Shown in pieces: positions 15,903 to 24,309 of a stretch of 61,674 bases of DNA. Position 1 is the first letter of the stretch; every line of letters begins with the position of its first letter. Origin of the DNA: DASXSB01 sp036506275 (GTDB lineage: Bacteria > Methylomirabilota > Methylomirabilia > Rokubacteriales > CSP1-6); assembly GCA_036506275.1 (NCBI GenBank), contig DASXSB010000011.1, positions 1-61,674 of the forward strand, in the 5' to 3' direction. A program made the translations under genes and the position numbers. The notes beneath the pieces were generated by a model. It did no database searches. It saw only the letters and a program-made list of their open reading frames with translations, and had not been told where the DNA came from.

Positions 15903-16336
15903 GATTCCGGCGCCTGCGCGATCAGCGCGGCTTCACCCTCGTCGAGCTGCTCGTGGTCATCATCGTGCTCGGCCTGCTGGTGGGGCTGGTCGGTCCCCGA
16001 CTGTGGGGCCGCGTGGGGCAGTCGAAGCAAGCGGCGGCGCGCGCGCAGATCGAGCTGCTCGGCGCCGGCCTCGATCAGTACCGGCTCGACGTGGGCAGCT
16101 ACCCGACGGGGGCGCAAGGCCTCGACGCGCTCATGCGCAATCCCAACGTGAACAACTGGAACGGTCCGTATCTGAAGAAGGCGGTGCCGAAGGATCCGTG
16201 GGGGAACGCCTACAAGTATCGCTGTTGCCCGGGACAGAACAGCGAATACGACCTCTGGTCAGAGGGCGCGGATGGCGCGCCGGGCGGCGAGGGCGAGAAC
16301 GCGGACATCACTTCGTGGGAGAGCGGCGCAAAGTAA
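15899..16336 (+). CDS. gspG: Major pseudopilin GspG
   Basis: A 145-aa pseudopilin with a prepilin leader MRFRRLRDQRG cleaved before FTLVELLVVIIVLGLLVG; Glu at +5 is present. The mature domain carries the GspG-specific 'LDQYRLDVGSYPTGAQGLDA', 'YLKKAVPKDPWGNAYKY' and the Ca-binding-loop-like C-terminus 'DGAPGGEGENADITSWE'. It polymerises into the pseudopilus in the periplasm. The ATG at 15899 overlaps the gspF stop. A prepilin peptidase (GspO) is needed, but none is in the window. The adjacent cysteines 'RCCPGQN' are unusual for GspG and worth noting. Confidence 0.96.
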   Translation: MRFRRLRDQRGFTLVELLVVIIVLGLLVGLVGPRLWGRVGQSKQAAARAQIELLGAGLDQYRLDVGSYPTGAQGLDALMRNPNVNNWNGPYLKKAVPKDPWGNAYKYRCCPGQNSEYDLWSEGADGAPGGEGENADITSWESGAK

Positions 16337-16764
16337 CGTCCCGGGGCTTCACCCTTCTCGAGCTGATCGTCACGCTCTTCGTGCTGGCGCTCGCCGTCGG
16401 CCTCACCGCCCCTGCCATCGGTCGGAGCGCGGCCGGCTTGCGGGCGCGCGCGGAGGTGGCGGGCTTCTCGGCCGTGCTTCGCCATGCCCGCGAGCGGGCG
16501 ATCACGACCGGACGATCGCACGCCGTCGTCATCGACCCCCAGGCACGGCGGATGTCCATCACGACCGGTGAGGACGAGGTGCGAGAGTCGCGCGCGCTTC
16601 CCGAAGGGCTCGGGGTGGAGGCGTCGCCGCCGCCCGCGCTCACCGTGCGCTTCGAGCCTCAGGGGATCTCGAACGGCGGCGACTTCCGGCTCACGTCGGG
16701 GACGGTCGCCTACCGCGTCACCGTCGATACCGTGACGGGCCGTGTGCGGACGGCGCGCGAATGA
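16315..16764 (+). CDS. gspH: Minor pseudopilin GspH
   Basis: A 149-aa protein starting with GTG 16315, inside the end of gspG (22-base overlap). This start gives a ten-residue basic leader (GERRKVTSRG) before FTLLELIVTLFVLALAVG, with Glu at +5; no nearer start codon exists because the Val before TSRG is GTA. The periplasmic part ('GFSAVLRHARERAITTGRSH', 'AVVIDPQARRMSI', 'VRFEPQGISNGGDFRL') is the GspH/FimT domain. It belongs at the pseudopilus tip complex or neck. The stop overlaps the gspI start (ATGA). Confidence 0.92.
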   Translation: MGERRKVTSRGFTLLELIVTLFVLALAVGLTAPAIGRSAAGLRARAEVAGFSAVLRHARERAITTGRSHAVVIDPQARRMSITTGEDEVRESRALPEGLGVEASPPPALTVRFEPQGISNGGDFRLTSGTVAYRVTVDTVTGRVRTARE

Positions 16765-17180
16765 GCACCGCCACCCGCCGATCTCGCGACGCCGGGTTCA
16801 CGCTGCTCGAGGTGCTCGTCGCGCTCGCCATCCTGAGCCTCGCCATCGTGGCGTCCATCCAGGGCTTCGCGCAGGGCCTGCGCCTCTTGAAGCTGTCGGG
16901 CGATCACCAGCGCGCGGTGCTCGTCGCCGACGAGAAGGCGCGCGAGGTGGTGGTGCCGGCGGAGGGCCACGAGGAGGGAACCGAGGGGCCCTACGCGTGG
17001 GAGCGCACGGTCCGCATCGTGGAGACCCCCGACCTCGCGCCCCTCGGGCAGATGGTGGCATGGCGCGTGTACGAGATCGCCGTGACCGTGCGCTGGGACG
17101 AGCGCCGCCACGTCGAGGTCGCCACCTTGCGCACGGTGCCCGCGACCGGGCCGACGCAGATCCCGGGGACGCGCCGGTGA
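16761..17180 (+). CDS. gspI: Minor pseudopilin GspI
   Basis: A 139-aa protein with a prepilin leader MSTATRRSRDAG before FTLLEVLVALAILSLAIV (Glu+5 present). The 'ASIQGFAQGLRLLKLSGDHQ' helix and short C-terminal sheet ('MVAWRVYEIAVTVRW') fit GspI, which nucleates the tip complex with GspJ and GspK. It overlaps gspH upstream and gspJ downstream by 4 bases each, so translation of the run is coupled. Confidence 0.92.
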   Translation: MSTATRRSRDAGFTLLEVLVALAILSLAIVASIQGFAQGLRLLKLSGDHQRAVLVADEKAREVVVPAEGHEEGTEGPYAWERTVRIVETPDLAPLGQMVAWRVYEIAVTVRWDERRHVEVATLRTVPATGPTQIPGTRR

Positions 17181-17797
17181 GAGACGCCCGTCAACGCGGG
17201 TTCACGCTCGTCGAGCTTCTCATCGCCCTCGCGATCGTGGGCGCTCTCCTCGCCATCGCGTTCGGCGGCCTCCGCGTCGCCCTCGCCGCCTGGCAGAAGG
17301 GCGAGGACCGGGCGGAGGCCCACCAGCACGCGCGTGGCGTCGCCCTCATCGTGGCCCGCGCGATCGGCGCCGCCTACCCGTATCGCGGCACGCGCAGCGA
17401 GGCCCCGGAGTCCGTGCTGCTCTTCAAGGGCACGTCGACCCGCCTCGAATTCGTCACGCAGGCGCCGCCCGTGCCGCTCGGCGCCCCCATTGCCTTCACG
17501 GCGCTCGCGATCGAGGTCGAGACGGGTGACGAGCCCGGACTCACGCTCCGCGAGCGGGCGCTGCCCAACTGGAGCCCGTTCACCGAGGCCAAGGTGGTGC
17601 TGCGTGATCCGGAGCTCGCCTCGGTCGACTTCAAGTATCTGGACGACTCCGGCGCGTGGCGCGAGACGTGGGACGCCGAAGCCGAGCGCGGGCTGCCGGT
17701 CGCCGTTCGCGTCACGGTCACGCCCGTCGAAGGGAGCGGCGCCGGGACGCTGCCTGCGCTGACGGTCGCCCTCAAGGCGACGGGAACCCAGCAATGA
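17177..17797 (+). CDS. gspJ: Minor pseudopilin GspJ
   Basis: A 206-aa protein starting with GTG 17177 inside the gspI stop. The leader RDARQRG is followed by FTLVELLIALAIVGALLA (Glu+5). The mature part contains 'ALAAWQKGEDRAEAHQHARG' and 'LLFKGTSTRLEFVTQAPP', typical of GspJ (here 'WQKGEDRAEAHQ..' in place of the usual 'l.rf.D...v'). It is part of the I-J-K tip of the pseudopilus. The stop overlaps gspK (ATGA). Confidence 0.92.
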   Translation: MRDARQRGFTLVELLIALAIVGALLAIAFGGLRVALAAWQKGEDRAEAHQHARGVALIVARAIGAAYPYRGTRSEAPESVLLFKGTSTRLEFVTQAPPVPLGAPIAFTALAIEVETGDEPGLTLRERALPNWSPFTEAKVVLRDPELASVDFKYLDDSGAWRETWDAEAERGLPVAVRVTVTPVEGSGAGTLPALTVALKATGTQQ

Positions 17798-18714
17798 CCG
17801 AACGGGGCTTCGCGCTCGTCGCCGTCCTCCTCGTGCTCGCGATCATCGGGGTCGTCGGCGCCGAGTTCGCGTACTCCATGAGGCTCGAGGCCTCGGCCGT
17901 CCGTGCTTACAAGGAAAATCTGATCGCCGGTCACCTCGCGGAGGCCGGCGTGGAGCAGGCGATCCGGGAAATCGTGGGCGACGTCGCGTACGTCGGCCTC
18001 GTCAACGAGTCGGAGCTCACGTTCTATAGCCGGGACCGCCTGCTGCTGCATCCGGTCTCCCGCAAGGAAGTCGCGCTCGGTCCGGGCACGTTCTCGTACC
18101 GAATCTCGGACGAGGAAGGCCGCCTCAACGTGAACACCTCACCGCCCGATCGGCTCGATCGGCTCCTCCAGGCCCTCGGCGTCGAAAAGGCGGATCGCGA
18201 CACCATCGTCGATTCCGTCCAGGACTGGCGTGACCCCAACGAGGAGCACCGCCTGAGCGGCGCCGAGAGCGAGGACACCTATCTCAAGCTGCCGGTGCCC
18301 TACCGCTCCCGGAACGCGAACCTCGAGTCGGTGTCCGAGTTGCTCCAGATCAAGGGCGTGACCAAGGCTCTCTACGCCGGCGCCGAGGGACGGCCCGGCC
18401 TCGCCGAGCTGGTCACCGTGAAGACGCCGGGCCAGGTGAACATCAACACGGCGCCACCGATCGTCCTGCGCGCGCTCGGTCTCTCCGACGCCGAGATCGC
18501 GGAGGTCATCCAAACTCGCCGCGACGGGCCGTACCTACAAACGCCACCTCGCTTTTCCGGTCGCGGCTTGGTGACGGCGAGCCGGACCTTTCGGATCGAG
18601 GCGGAAGGCCTTATCGATGGCCAGAGCCGCGCTCGGGTCACCGCCATCGTTCAGAAGCGTGCGGCCGCCGGGTCGGGAGCCATGACCTACCTCGATTGGT
18701 CCGGCGTCCGCTAA
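17794..18714 (+). CDS. gspK: Minor pseudopilin GspK, tip protein
   Basis: A 306-aa protein, much longer than the other pseudopilins, as expected for GspK. The leader MTERG is followed by FALVAVLLVLAIIGVVGA. The +5 position is Ala, not Glu, the usual GspK exception and consistent with its place at the very tip. The periplasmic domain has 'YRISDEEGRLNVNT', 'DWRDPNEEHRLSGAE' and the helix-hairpin region 'INTAPPIVLRALGLSDAEI'. It caps the I-J-K trimer and may contact substrate or the secretin. Confidence 0.95.
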   Translation: MTERGFALVAVLLVLAIIGVVGAEFAYSMRLEASAVRAYKENLIAGHLAEAGVEQAIREIVGDVAYVGLVNESELTFYSRDRLLLHPVSRKEVALGPGTFSYRISDEEGRLNVNTSPPDRLDRLLQALGVEKADRDTIVDSVQDWRDPNEEHRLSGAESEDTYLKLPVPYRSRNANLESVSELLQIKGVTKALYAGAEGRPGLAELVTVKTPGQVNINTAPPIVLRALGLSDAEIAEVIQTRRDGPYLQTPPRFSGRGLVTASRTFRIEAEGLIDGQSRARVTAIVQKRAAAGSGAMTYLDWSGVR

Positions 18715-18733
18715 GTTTGCCATCCGTGCCACA

Positions 18734-20404
18734 TTGCCTTACTCTTTCCGGGTGCAACTGTCTTCACCGAGCCTAGGGGTCGTCCTCAGCGGCGACCGCC
18801 TGGTGGCAGCCGCGCTCGGACGTCACGGGGTTGAGACCTTCGTCGTAGACGCCGATCAGCCGGGGGCCACGCTTCGCGCGGAGCTCGACGCCCGCCGCTT
18901 GAAGGCACGCACGGTCGCCATCGGACTCCCGCGCGGATCGGTCACCGTGAAGCCGATCGAGCTGCCTCCCGTGGCCGGCGTGCTGCGCGACATGGTGAAG
19001 TTCGAGCTCGAGCGCCACCTGCCCTTCCCCGCCGAGGACGCGCCCTTCGATTTCCTGCCGCTGCCGGTGAACGGCGACGCGGGACTGGCGACCGGGCGCC
19101 GCGTGCTCGTGGCCGCCGCCGATCGCCGCATCGTGGACAGCGCGGTCCGTCTCGTCGAGGAGGCGCGCTTGCGCCCGGTATCGGTGACGCTCGCCGCCCA
19201 CGATCTGGTCGGACTGGCGCGCGTGCCGACGGGCAAGCACATCGTGTGGACGCACCGGACGACGGACGCCACCGACCTGATCTTCATCGGCGGGGGATCG
19301 ATCGTGCTGAGCCGCAGCGTGCCCACCACCGACGAGAGCCGGGTCACCGACGAGATCCGGAAGAGCTTCACGGTCACACGCTGGCGCGGGTGTGACGCGG
19401 TATGGGTCTCCGGCGACGGCGGACCCCCGATCAAGAACACGATCACGCCGTTGCACGAGCTGGCGGCGCCGGTGACGGAGCCGCCGTACACCCAGCGCGC
19501 GCGCAAGCTTCTCGCCGGCGCCGAGGAGACATCCGGCGCCTCCATGCTCGCCATCGCGGTGGCGGCCGGGCGAGGCGTGCGTCCGCTCGACCTCATCCCG
19601 GATGCGCTGAGACCGCGCCGGCTTACGCGACCTCAGCTCATAACTCTCGGCATGGCCGGGTTCATGATCCTGCTCGCCGTGATCGCTTTGCTCGCTCCGG
19701 GCTATCGCGCCCGCCGGCATCTGGCCGCCCTCAACGCCGACATCACGCGCATGGCGCCGGACGTCCGCGGCGTCGAGAAGGTGCTCGGTGAGCTCGAGGC
19801 CAAGCGGCGCCTGGTGGCGATGATCGAGTCGCTCGAGGCCACCGCCATCCGTCCCCTCCCCGTGCTGCGGGACCTGACCGACCTCCTGCCGGGCGACGCC
19901 TGGCTCACGACGGTGTCGCTCGACAACAAAGGCATCGAGCTGACCGGGCAGGCGGCGGCCGCGAGCGCGCTGATCCCCGTCCTCGAGAACTCACCGCGGT
20001 TCGCGCGAGTGGAGTTCGCATCGCCCGTCACGCGCGGCCGCGACCGTGAGCAGTTCCGTATCCGGGCTGCGTGGGAGACGCCGACCGCTGCTTCGGACTC
20101 GACCCTCGGGGGAAGCGCGGCGGTGGCGATGCCGCCGCCCTTCGGGCCTCCGCCGGCGGGCGGAGGCCCCACCCTCGGTGGTCCCGCGGTCGCACCCGGC
20201 GGCCCCGCGCTGGGCCCGCCACCGGGTGCCCCGGCCTTAGGTGGCGCCGCGCCTGGCGGCGCCGTCGCACCTTCGCGGCCGGCGCTCGGAGCAACGACGC
20301 CGGCTACCCCGACGCCGGGCGCGCCGGCGCCTGGTCTGCCGCCCGGCCCGGCGCCTGGCGCCAACCGTCCGATGCCCCCGGCCCCCCGCGGTGAGCTCCG
20401 ATGA
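18734..20404 (+). CDS. gspL: GspL: PilM-like actin-fold plus PilN-like domain with a Pro/Gly/Ala-rich tail
   Basis: A 556-aa inner-membrane assembly protein that links GspE to the pseudopilus. Residues about 10-290 are the cytoplasmic PilM/GspL actin-like domain ('GLPRGSVTVKPIELPPVAGV', 'MVKFELERHLPFP'). One transmembrane helix follows (about 298-316), then a periplasmic PilN/ferredoxin-like part ('LRDLTDLLPGDAWLTTVSLD', 'LIPVLENSPRFARVEF'). The last 100 residues are low-complexity P/G/A with recurring 'ALG/TLGG' units, probably disordered and not usual for GspL. The start is TTG 18734, or the in-frame GTG at 18752; neither has a strong Shine-Dalgarno. It overlaps gspM (ATGA). Confidence 0.88.
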   Translation: MPYSFRVQLSSPSLGVVLSGDRLVAAALGRHGVETFVVDADQPGATLRAELDARRLKARTVAIGLPRGSVTVKPIELPPVAGVLRDMVKFELERHLPFPAEDAPFDFLPLPVNGDAGLATGRRVLVAAADRRIVDSAVRLVEEARLRPVSVTLAAHDLVGLARVPTGKHIVWTHRTTDATDLIFIGGGSIVLSRSVPTTDESRVTDEIRKSFTVTRWRGCDAVWVSGDGGPPIKNTITPLHELAAPVTEPPYTQRARKLLAGAEETSGASMLAIAVAAGRGVRPLDLIPDALRPRRLTRPQLITLGMAGFMILLAVIALLAPGYRARRHLAALNADITRMAPDVRGVEKVLGELEAKRRLVAMIESLEATAIRPLPVLRDLTDLLPGDAWLTTVSLDNKGIELTGQAAAASALIPVLENSPRFARVEFASPVTRGRDREQFRIRAAWETPTAASDSTLGGSAAVAMPPPFGPPPAGGGPTLGGPAVAPGGPALGPPPGAPALGGAAPGGAVAPSRPALGATTPATPTPGAPAPGLPPGPAPGANRPMPPAPRGELR

Positions 20405-20964
20405 TCGGTCACCTCTCACGCCGCGAGCGGAACCTGATCGGCCTCGCCGCCATCGTCCTCGCCATCGTGTTCGCCTGGGAGTTCGTGATCCAGCCCATTC
20501 GCGACCGCAACCGGGCCGAGGACGAGCTGATCCCCGCCCGCGAGCAGATGTTCGCCCGCCGCCGTGACCTCCTCGCCCGGCGGGACACGATCGGCGCCGA
20601 GCTGCAGGCGGTGAACGCTCGCATCGACGCCCTCTCCACGCGCCTCCTCCAGGCCGGAACGCCGGCGGTGGCGGCCTCCGAGCTCCAGAACATCGCGAAG
20701 TCGATGGCGGCCCAGGCCACCACCGAGATCCGGAGCGAGCGCATCCTGCCCCCCGTGGAACGGGGGGAGCTCCTGGAGATTCCCATCGAGATCGCGGTAT
20801 CGGGAGAGATCCGCCAGCTCGTCGATCTCCTGGCCCGCCTCGACGCCGCTCCTAAATTCTTGACCATCCAGGACTTGAAGATCAGAGTAGTCAACGTCAG
20901 TTCACCGAAAGAGCTGCTCGCAACACTGACGCTCTCGGGCTACATCGGAAAGACAAAGACATAA
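20401..20964 (+). CDS. gspM: GspM / PilO-like assembly protein
   Basis: A 187-aa bitopic protein: short basic N-terminus (GHLSRRERN), one transmembrane helix (LIGLAAIVLAIVFAWEFVIQ), a coiled-coil-like stretch (about 35-90, many Arg/Glu), then a small ferredoxin-like domain ('LEIPIEIAVSGEIRQLVDLL', 'ARLDAAPKFLTIQDLKI'). That last motif is more PilO-like than classical GspM, as seen in many non-gammaproteobacterial systems. It pairs with GspL to form the periplasmic platform. It follows gspL with a 4-base overlap and precedes gspC by 6 bases. Confidence 0.85.
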   Translation: MIGHLSRRERNLIGLAAIVLAIVFAWEFVIQPIRDRNRAEDELIPAREQMFARRRDLLARRDTIGAELQAVNARIDALSTRLLQAGTPAVAASELQNIAKSMAAQATTEIRSERILPPVERGELLEIPIEIAVSGEIRQLVDLLARLDAAPKFLTIQDLKIRVVNVSSPKELLATLTLSGYIGKTKT

Positions 20965-20970
20965 AGATAA

Positions 20971-21708
20971 ATGCATATGATGCCGAAGCCTCTTCTTGCG
21001 CTGAACGCTGCCTTCGCGGTGGCGTCCGTTCTCTTGCTCGGCTACATCGTGCGTCAGGTGACCGCGCCCCGCCCGCGTCCGCTGGCCGCGCGCGCGCCCG
21101 CGCCGGCGGCCGCGGTCAACCCGATCCAGGCGGGGATTCGTCCTCCCGCGGCCGCGTACGCGGCGGTGGCGTCGCGCAACCTGTTCAGCCCGACCCGCAG
21201 CGAGGCGGCCACGCAGCCCTCCATCGCCAACGCGCCGATGAACGCGCCGCGGCCGAACCTGTTCGGGGTGATCCTGCGCGACGGCGCGCCCGTCGCGTAT
21301 CTGGAGGATCCGACCACCAAGCGGGTGGCCGGCTACCGGGTCGGCGACAACGTTGGAGGCGGCACCGTCCAGTCCATCGCCGCCGATCACGTCGTGCTCG
21401 CCCGTCCCGATGGCAACGTCAACGTTCAGCTTCACGATCCGACGCGGCCACGGCCGGCGCCGGTCGCGCCCGCTCCTGCCGTGGGCGGCGTGGTCCCCAT
21501 TCAGCCTCCGCCACCGGCGGGCGCGATGCCGGGACAGGCGATCCCACAACCGGGCGCTCCGTACATTCCGCAGCCGATGCCGACGCCGGGCGCGGTCGGA
21601 CAGCAAGCTCCCGATCCGGCCGCGTCGACGCGACGGCCTCTCCCGAATCTTCTGCGTCGCATGCCACAGGGCGGGACGCCGGGCGCCGGGGACGATGCGC
21701 AGCGCTAA
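20971..21708 (+). CDS. gspC: GspC, inner-membrane component contacting the secretin
   Basis: A 245-aa bitopic protein: membrane helix at about 7-27, Pro/Ala linker, then the homology region: 'AVASRNLFSP' (the conserved xxRNLF motif), 'NLFGVILRDGAPVAYLEDPT', 'GYRVGDNVGGGTVQSIAADH', 'VVLARPDGNVNVQL'. The HR domain binds secretin N-domains. The usual PDZ or coiled-coil C-domain is missing; a Pro-rich tail replaces it. The order ...M-C-D, with gspC late in the operon, differs from the C-first order of enterobacteria. It overlaps gspD by 14 bases. Confidence 0.88.
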   Translation: MHMMPKPLLALNAAFAVASVLLLGYIVRQVTAPRPRPLAARAPAPAAAVNPIQAGIRPPAAAYAAVASRNLFSPTRSEAATQPSIANAPMNAPRPNLFGVILRDGAPVAYLEDPTTKRVAGYRVGDNVGGGTVQSIAADHVVLARPDGNVNVQLHDPTRPRPAPVAPAPAVGGVVPIQPPPPAGAMPGQAIPQPGAPYIPQPMPTPGAVGQQAPDPAASTRRPLPNLLRRMPQGGTPGAGDDAQR

Positions 21709-24097
21709 GCACGCCAGCAAGGCGATCGCGGCCGCCGTCGTCCTCACGCTGGTGGCGGGCTGCGCGACGCCGCACCCCGCCGCGCAGGCGCCCGCACCCG
21801 CCCCGCCCGTAGCCGCACCGACTCCCACGCCGCCGCCCGCCCCGCCTGCGGCGGAGGCGCCGACTCCGTCCCTGCCACCGGTCTCCATCGGCCCGCGGCC
21901 GGAGGTCGCGCCGGAGCCGACTCCGGCGCCGCGCGCGCAAACCCCGACACCGGCCATGCCCCCGCCCACCGTGCCACCGGTGGCGGCCGGTCAGCGTGGC
22001 CGCTTCGTCGTCCTCAACTTCGACAACGCGGACATCGAGACCGTTATCCACGCCGCGAGCGAGATCGTCGGCTTCAACTACGTGCTCTCGCCGGACGTCC
22101 GCGGCAAGGTCACCGTGCAGACGGCGGGACGCATACCTCAAGAAGATGTCTTCGGCGTCCTCCTCGCCATCCTGGAGCTGCACGGCTTCACGGCCGTGAA
22201 GTCCGGCAACCTCTACAAGATCGTGCGCATCGAAGGCGCGCGCGAGCGGGCGGTGCCCACCATCGTCGGCAATCAGGCCGATCCCGCCCGCACGACGGAC
22301 GAGATCGTCACCCAGATCGTGCCCGTCAAGTTCGCCTCCGTGAACGACCTCTCCACGTTGCTGCGGCCGTTGATCTCGGCGCGGGGGACGCTCATCGCGC
22401 ATCGCGAGACCAACGTGCTCATGATCACGGACGCGGCGTCCAACATCCGCCGTCTCCTCGACATCGTGCGGCTCGTGGACGTCGAGGTCGCGCTCGAAGA
22501 GCTCTCGATCATCCCCGTCCGCTTCGCGGACGCCGCCGATCTCGCGACGATCCTGAATCAGCTCTTCACGACGGGCCGCGTCCGCACCGGCGCCGCCGGC
22601 CCGCCCGGCGCGCCCGGAGTGCCGCCGGTGCCGCGCGTGCCGCCCACGGGCGGCGGCACCGTGCCCACCGCGCCCGGTGCGCCCTCGGCGGACTCGGGAA
22701 CCGATCGGCAGCCGTTGATCATCCCGGAGCGACGGTCGAACTCGCTCATCGTGCACGCGCGGCGGAACGAGCTGGAGACGATCAAGCGGCTCATCGCGCA
22801 GCTCGACGTCAACATCTACGGCGGCCGTCGCGTCTTCATCTACTACGCGGAAAACGCGAAGGCCAAGGACCTCGCGGCCACGCTGAACTCGATCTACGCC
22901 GGTCGCGACACCGTCACCACCGCGTCCACCACGCCGACGACACGCCGTCCCGGCGAGCCCCCGACGCCGCCGCCGCCTCCGCCCACGGTGGCGCCCGGAG
23001 CACCCACGGGCGGCGCCGCCGACGCCAGTCTTCTCGAAGGCCAGGTGCGCTTCATCGCCGACGAGACGACGAACGCGGTGATCGTGACCACGTATCCGCG
23101 GAACTGGACGGAGATCGAAGGCACGATCAAGCAGCTCGATCGGATGCCGCGTCAGGTGCTCATCGAGGTGCTGGTGACGGAGATCACGCTCACCGACGAC
23201 ACCCGGCTCGGCGTGGACTGGGCGCTCAAGGAAGGTAGCTTCCGGCTCGCCCAGCAGTCCATCAATCCGGATACGCCGCAGATCCAGGCGCCGTCGACGC
23301 GCATCCCGCCCGCGACCACCCTCCTGCTGCCGGCGGGCGGCCTCACCGCGATGGCGTTCGCGGCCGACAAGTTCTTCGCGATGCTGAACGTCCTCGCCGC
23401 CGAGAATCGCGTGAACGTGCTGTCGAGCCCGCACGTGCTGACCTCGGAGAACAAGAAGGCCGTCATCAACGTGTCCGACTCGATCCCGATCGTCACCAGC
23501 CAGCAGGTTCCTATCGGGGGCACCACCACGCCCACCTCCACCGCCACCACCGCCGTCATCGGGACGCAATCGGTGGAGTATCGCGACGCGGGCGTGATCC
23601 TCACCGTCACCCCCCGCATCGGCGAGCGCGGCACGGTCGCCCTCGACGTTAAGCAAGAGGTGAACGACATCGGGGCCTCGGAGCCGCCCACCGGATCCCG
23701 GCGCATCATCAAGCGCGAGGCGGAGACGTCGGTGGTGCTCCTGAACAATCAGACGCTGGTGCTGGGTGGGCTCATCAAGGACCGGAAGTCCAACGAGGAC
23801 CGGGGTATCCCGTGGCTCAAGAACATCCCGCTCCTCGGGTATCTCTTCGGGGCGAAGGCGGTGACCATCACCAAGACCGAGCTGCTCATCCTGATCACGC
23901 CGCGCGTGATCGGCACCGCCGTCGACGCCGCCCGCATCACGGAAGAGATGAAGCGCGCCACGCCGAGCCTGGAGGAATCGATCCGAAGAGCGCCGCGGCA
24001 GCCCACGATCCTTCCGCCGCCACCGCCGCCGCCGGAGCCGTCCTCGGTCCCGCCGTCGTCGCCACCGTCGTCGGCACCGCCGGGGTCATCTCAGTAA
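21695..24097 (+). CDS. gspD: Type II secretion secretin GspD with its own lipobox
   Basis: An 800-aa outer-membrane channel protein. The N-terminus has a signal with lipobox LVAGC (Cys about residue 24), then a 60-residue Pro/Ala linker. N0 ('FVVLNFDNADIETVIHAASE', 'IVGFNYVLSPDVRGKVTVQT') is followed by N1-N3 copies, with Pro/Gly/Thr-rich inserts at about 295-345 and 415-445. The secretin core is at about 570-735: 'ENRVNVLSSPHVLTSENKKA', 'SVEYRDAGVILTVTPRIGE', 'TLVLGGLIKDRKSNEDRGIP', 'LKNIPLLGYLFGAK', 'TELLILITPRVI'. Liposecretins such as HxcQ target themselves without a pilotin, which may apply here; no gspS is seen. A Pro/Ser tail ends the protein. Last gene of the gsp operon. Confidence 0.95.
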   Translation: MRSAKHASKAIAAAVVLTLVAGCATPHPAAQAPAPAPPVAAPTPTPPPAPPAAEAPTPSLPPVSIGPRPEVAPEPTPAPRAQTPTPAMPPPTVPPVAAGQRGRFVVLNFDNADIETVIHAASEIVGFNYVLSPDVRGKVTVQTAGRIPQEDVFGVLLAILELHGFTAVKSGNLYKIVRIEGARERAVPTIVGNQADPARTTDEIVTQIVPVKFASVNDLSTLLRPLISARGTLIAHRETNVLMITDAASNIRRLLDIVRLVDVEVALEELSIIPVRFADAADLATILNQLFTTGRVRTGAAGPPGAPGVPPVPRVPPTGGGTVPTAPGAPSADSGTDRQPLIIPERRSNSLIVHARRNELETIKRLIAQLDVNIYGGRRVFIYYAENAKAKDLAATLNSIYAGRDTVTTASTTPTTRRPGEPPTPPPPPPTVAPGAPTGGAADASLLEGQVRFIADETTNAVIVTTYPRNWTEIEGTIKQLDRMPRQVLIEVLVTEITLTDDTRLGVDWALKEGSFRLAQQSINPDTPQIQAPSTRIPPATTLLLPAGGLTAMAFAADKFFAMLNVLAAENRVNVLSSPHVLTSENKKAVINVSDSIPIVTSQQVPIGGTTTPTSTATTAVIGTQSVEYRDAGVILTVTPRIGERGTVALDVKQEVNDIGASEPPTGSRRIIKREAETSVVLLNNQTLVLGGLIKDRKSNEDRGIPWLKNIPLLGYLFGAKAVTITKTELLILITPRVIGTAVDAARITEEMKRATPSLEESIRRAPRQPTILPPPPPPPEPSSVPPSSPPSSAPPGSSQ

Positions 24098-24111
24098 CCC
24101 GACGCGCGAAC

Positions 24112-24134
24112 GAGGGCGCGGCCGCCGCGCCCTC
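24112..24134. terminator. 10-bp perfect hairpin between gspD and the convergent small lipoprotein gene
   Basis: Arms GAGGGCGCGG (24112-24121) and CCGCGCCCTC (24125-24134) with a CCG loop. It starts 15 bases after the gspD stop and touches the stop of the convergent lipoprotein gene. There is no T-run on either side, so it may slow RNA polymerase or protect 3' ends rather than act as a classical terminator. Confidence 0.5.
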
Positions 24135-24309
24135 AGTAACCGCCGCCGCCGCCGCGCTCGCAAAAGTCGCCCCGCCAGCGGCCACCGTCGCGCGCACAGC
24201 GCTCCTGATCGCTGAGGCCACCGCCGTCGGGCGCCACGCTGGCGCAGGCGGCGAAGGCGAGGACGCCGACGAGGAGCGCGCGCACGGCCCAGCTCGTCGT
24301 GACCGTCAC
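24133..24309 (-). CDS. Small lipoprotein with C..GGRW..C motif
   Basis: A 58-aa protein beginning with GTG 24309, which overlaps the stop of the enoyl-CoA hydratase gene (GTGA), so it is probably translationally coupled. The signal is T-T-S-W-A-V-R then LLVGVLAFAAC, an acceptable lipobox with Phe at -3. The mature part is about 38 residues and contains 'ERCARDGGRWRGDFCER': two cysteines bracketing GGRW. I know this C-x(n)-GGxW-x(n)-C pattern from many short uncharacterised lipoproteins; it could form a disulphide loop. It ends in GGGGGY. Coding is supported by the coupling and the lipobox, but the protein is short. Function unknown. Confidence 0.6.
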   Translation of the reverse strand: MTVTTSWAVRALLVGVLAFAACASVAPDGGGLSDQERCARDGGRWRGDFCERGGGGGY

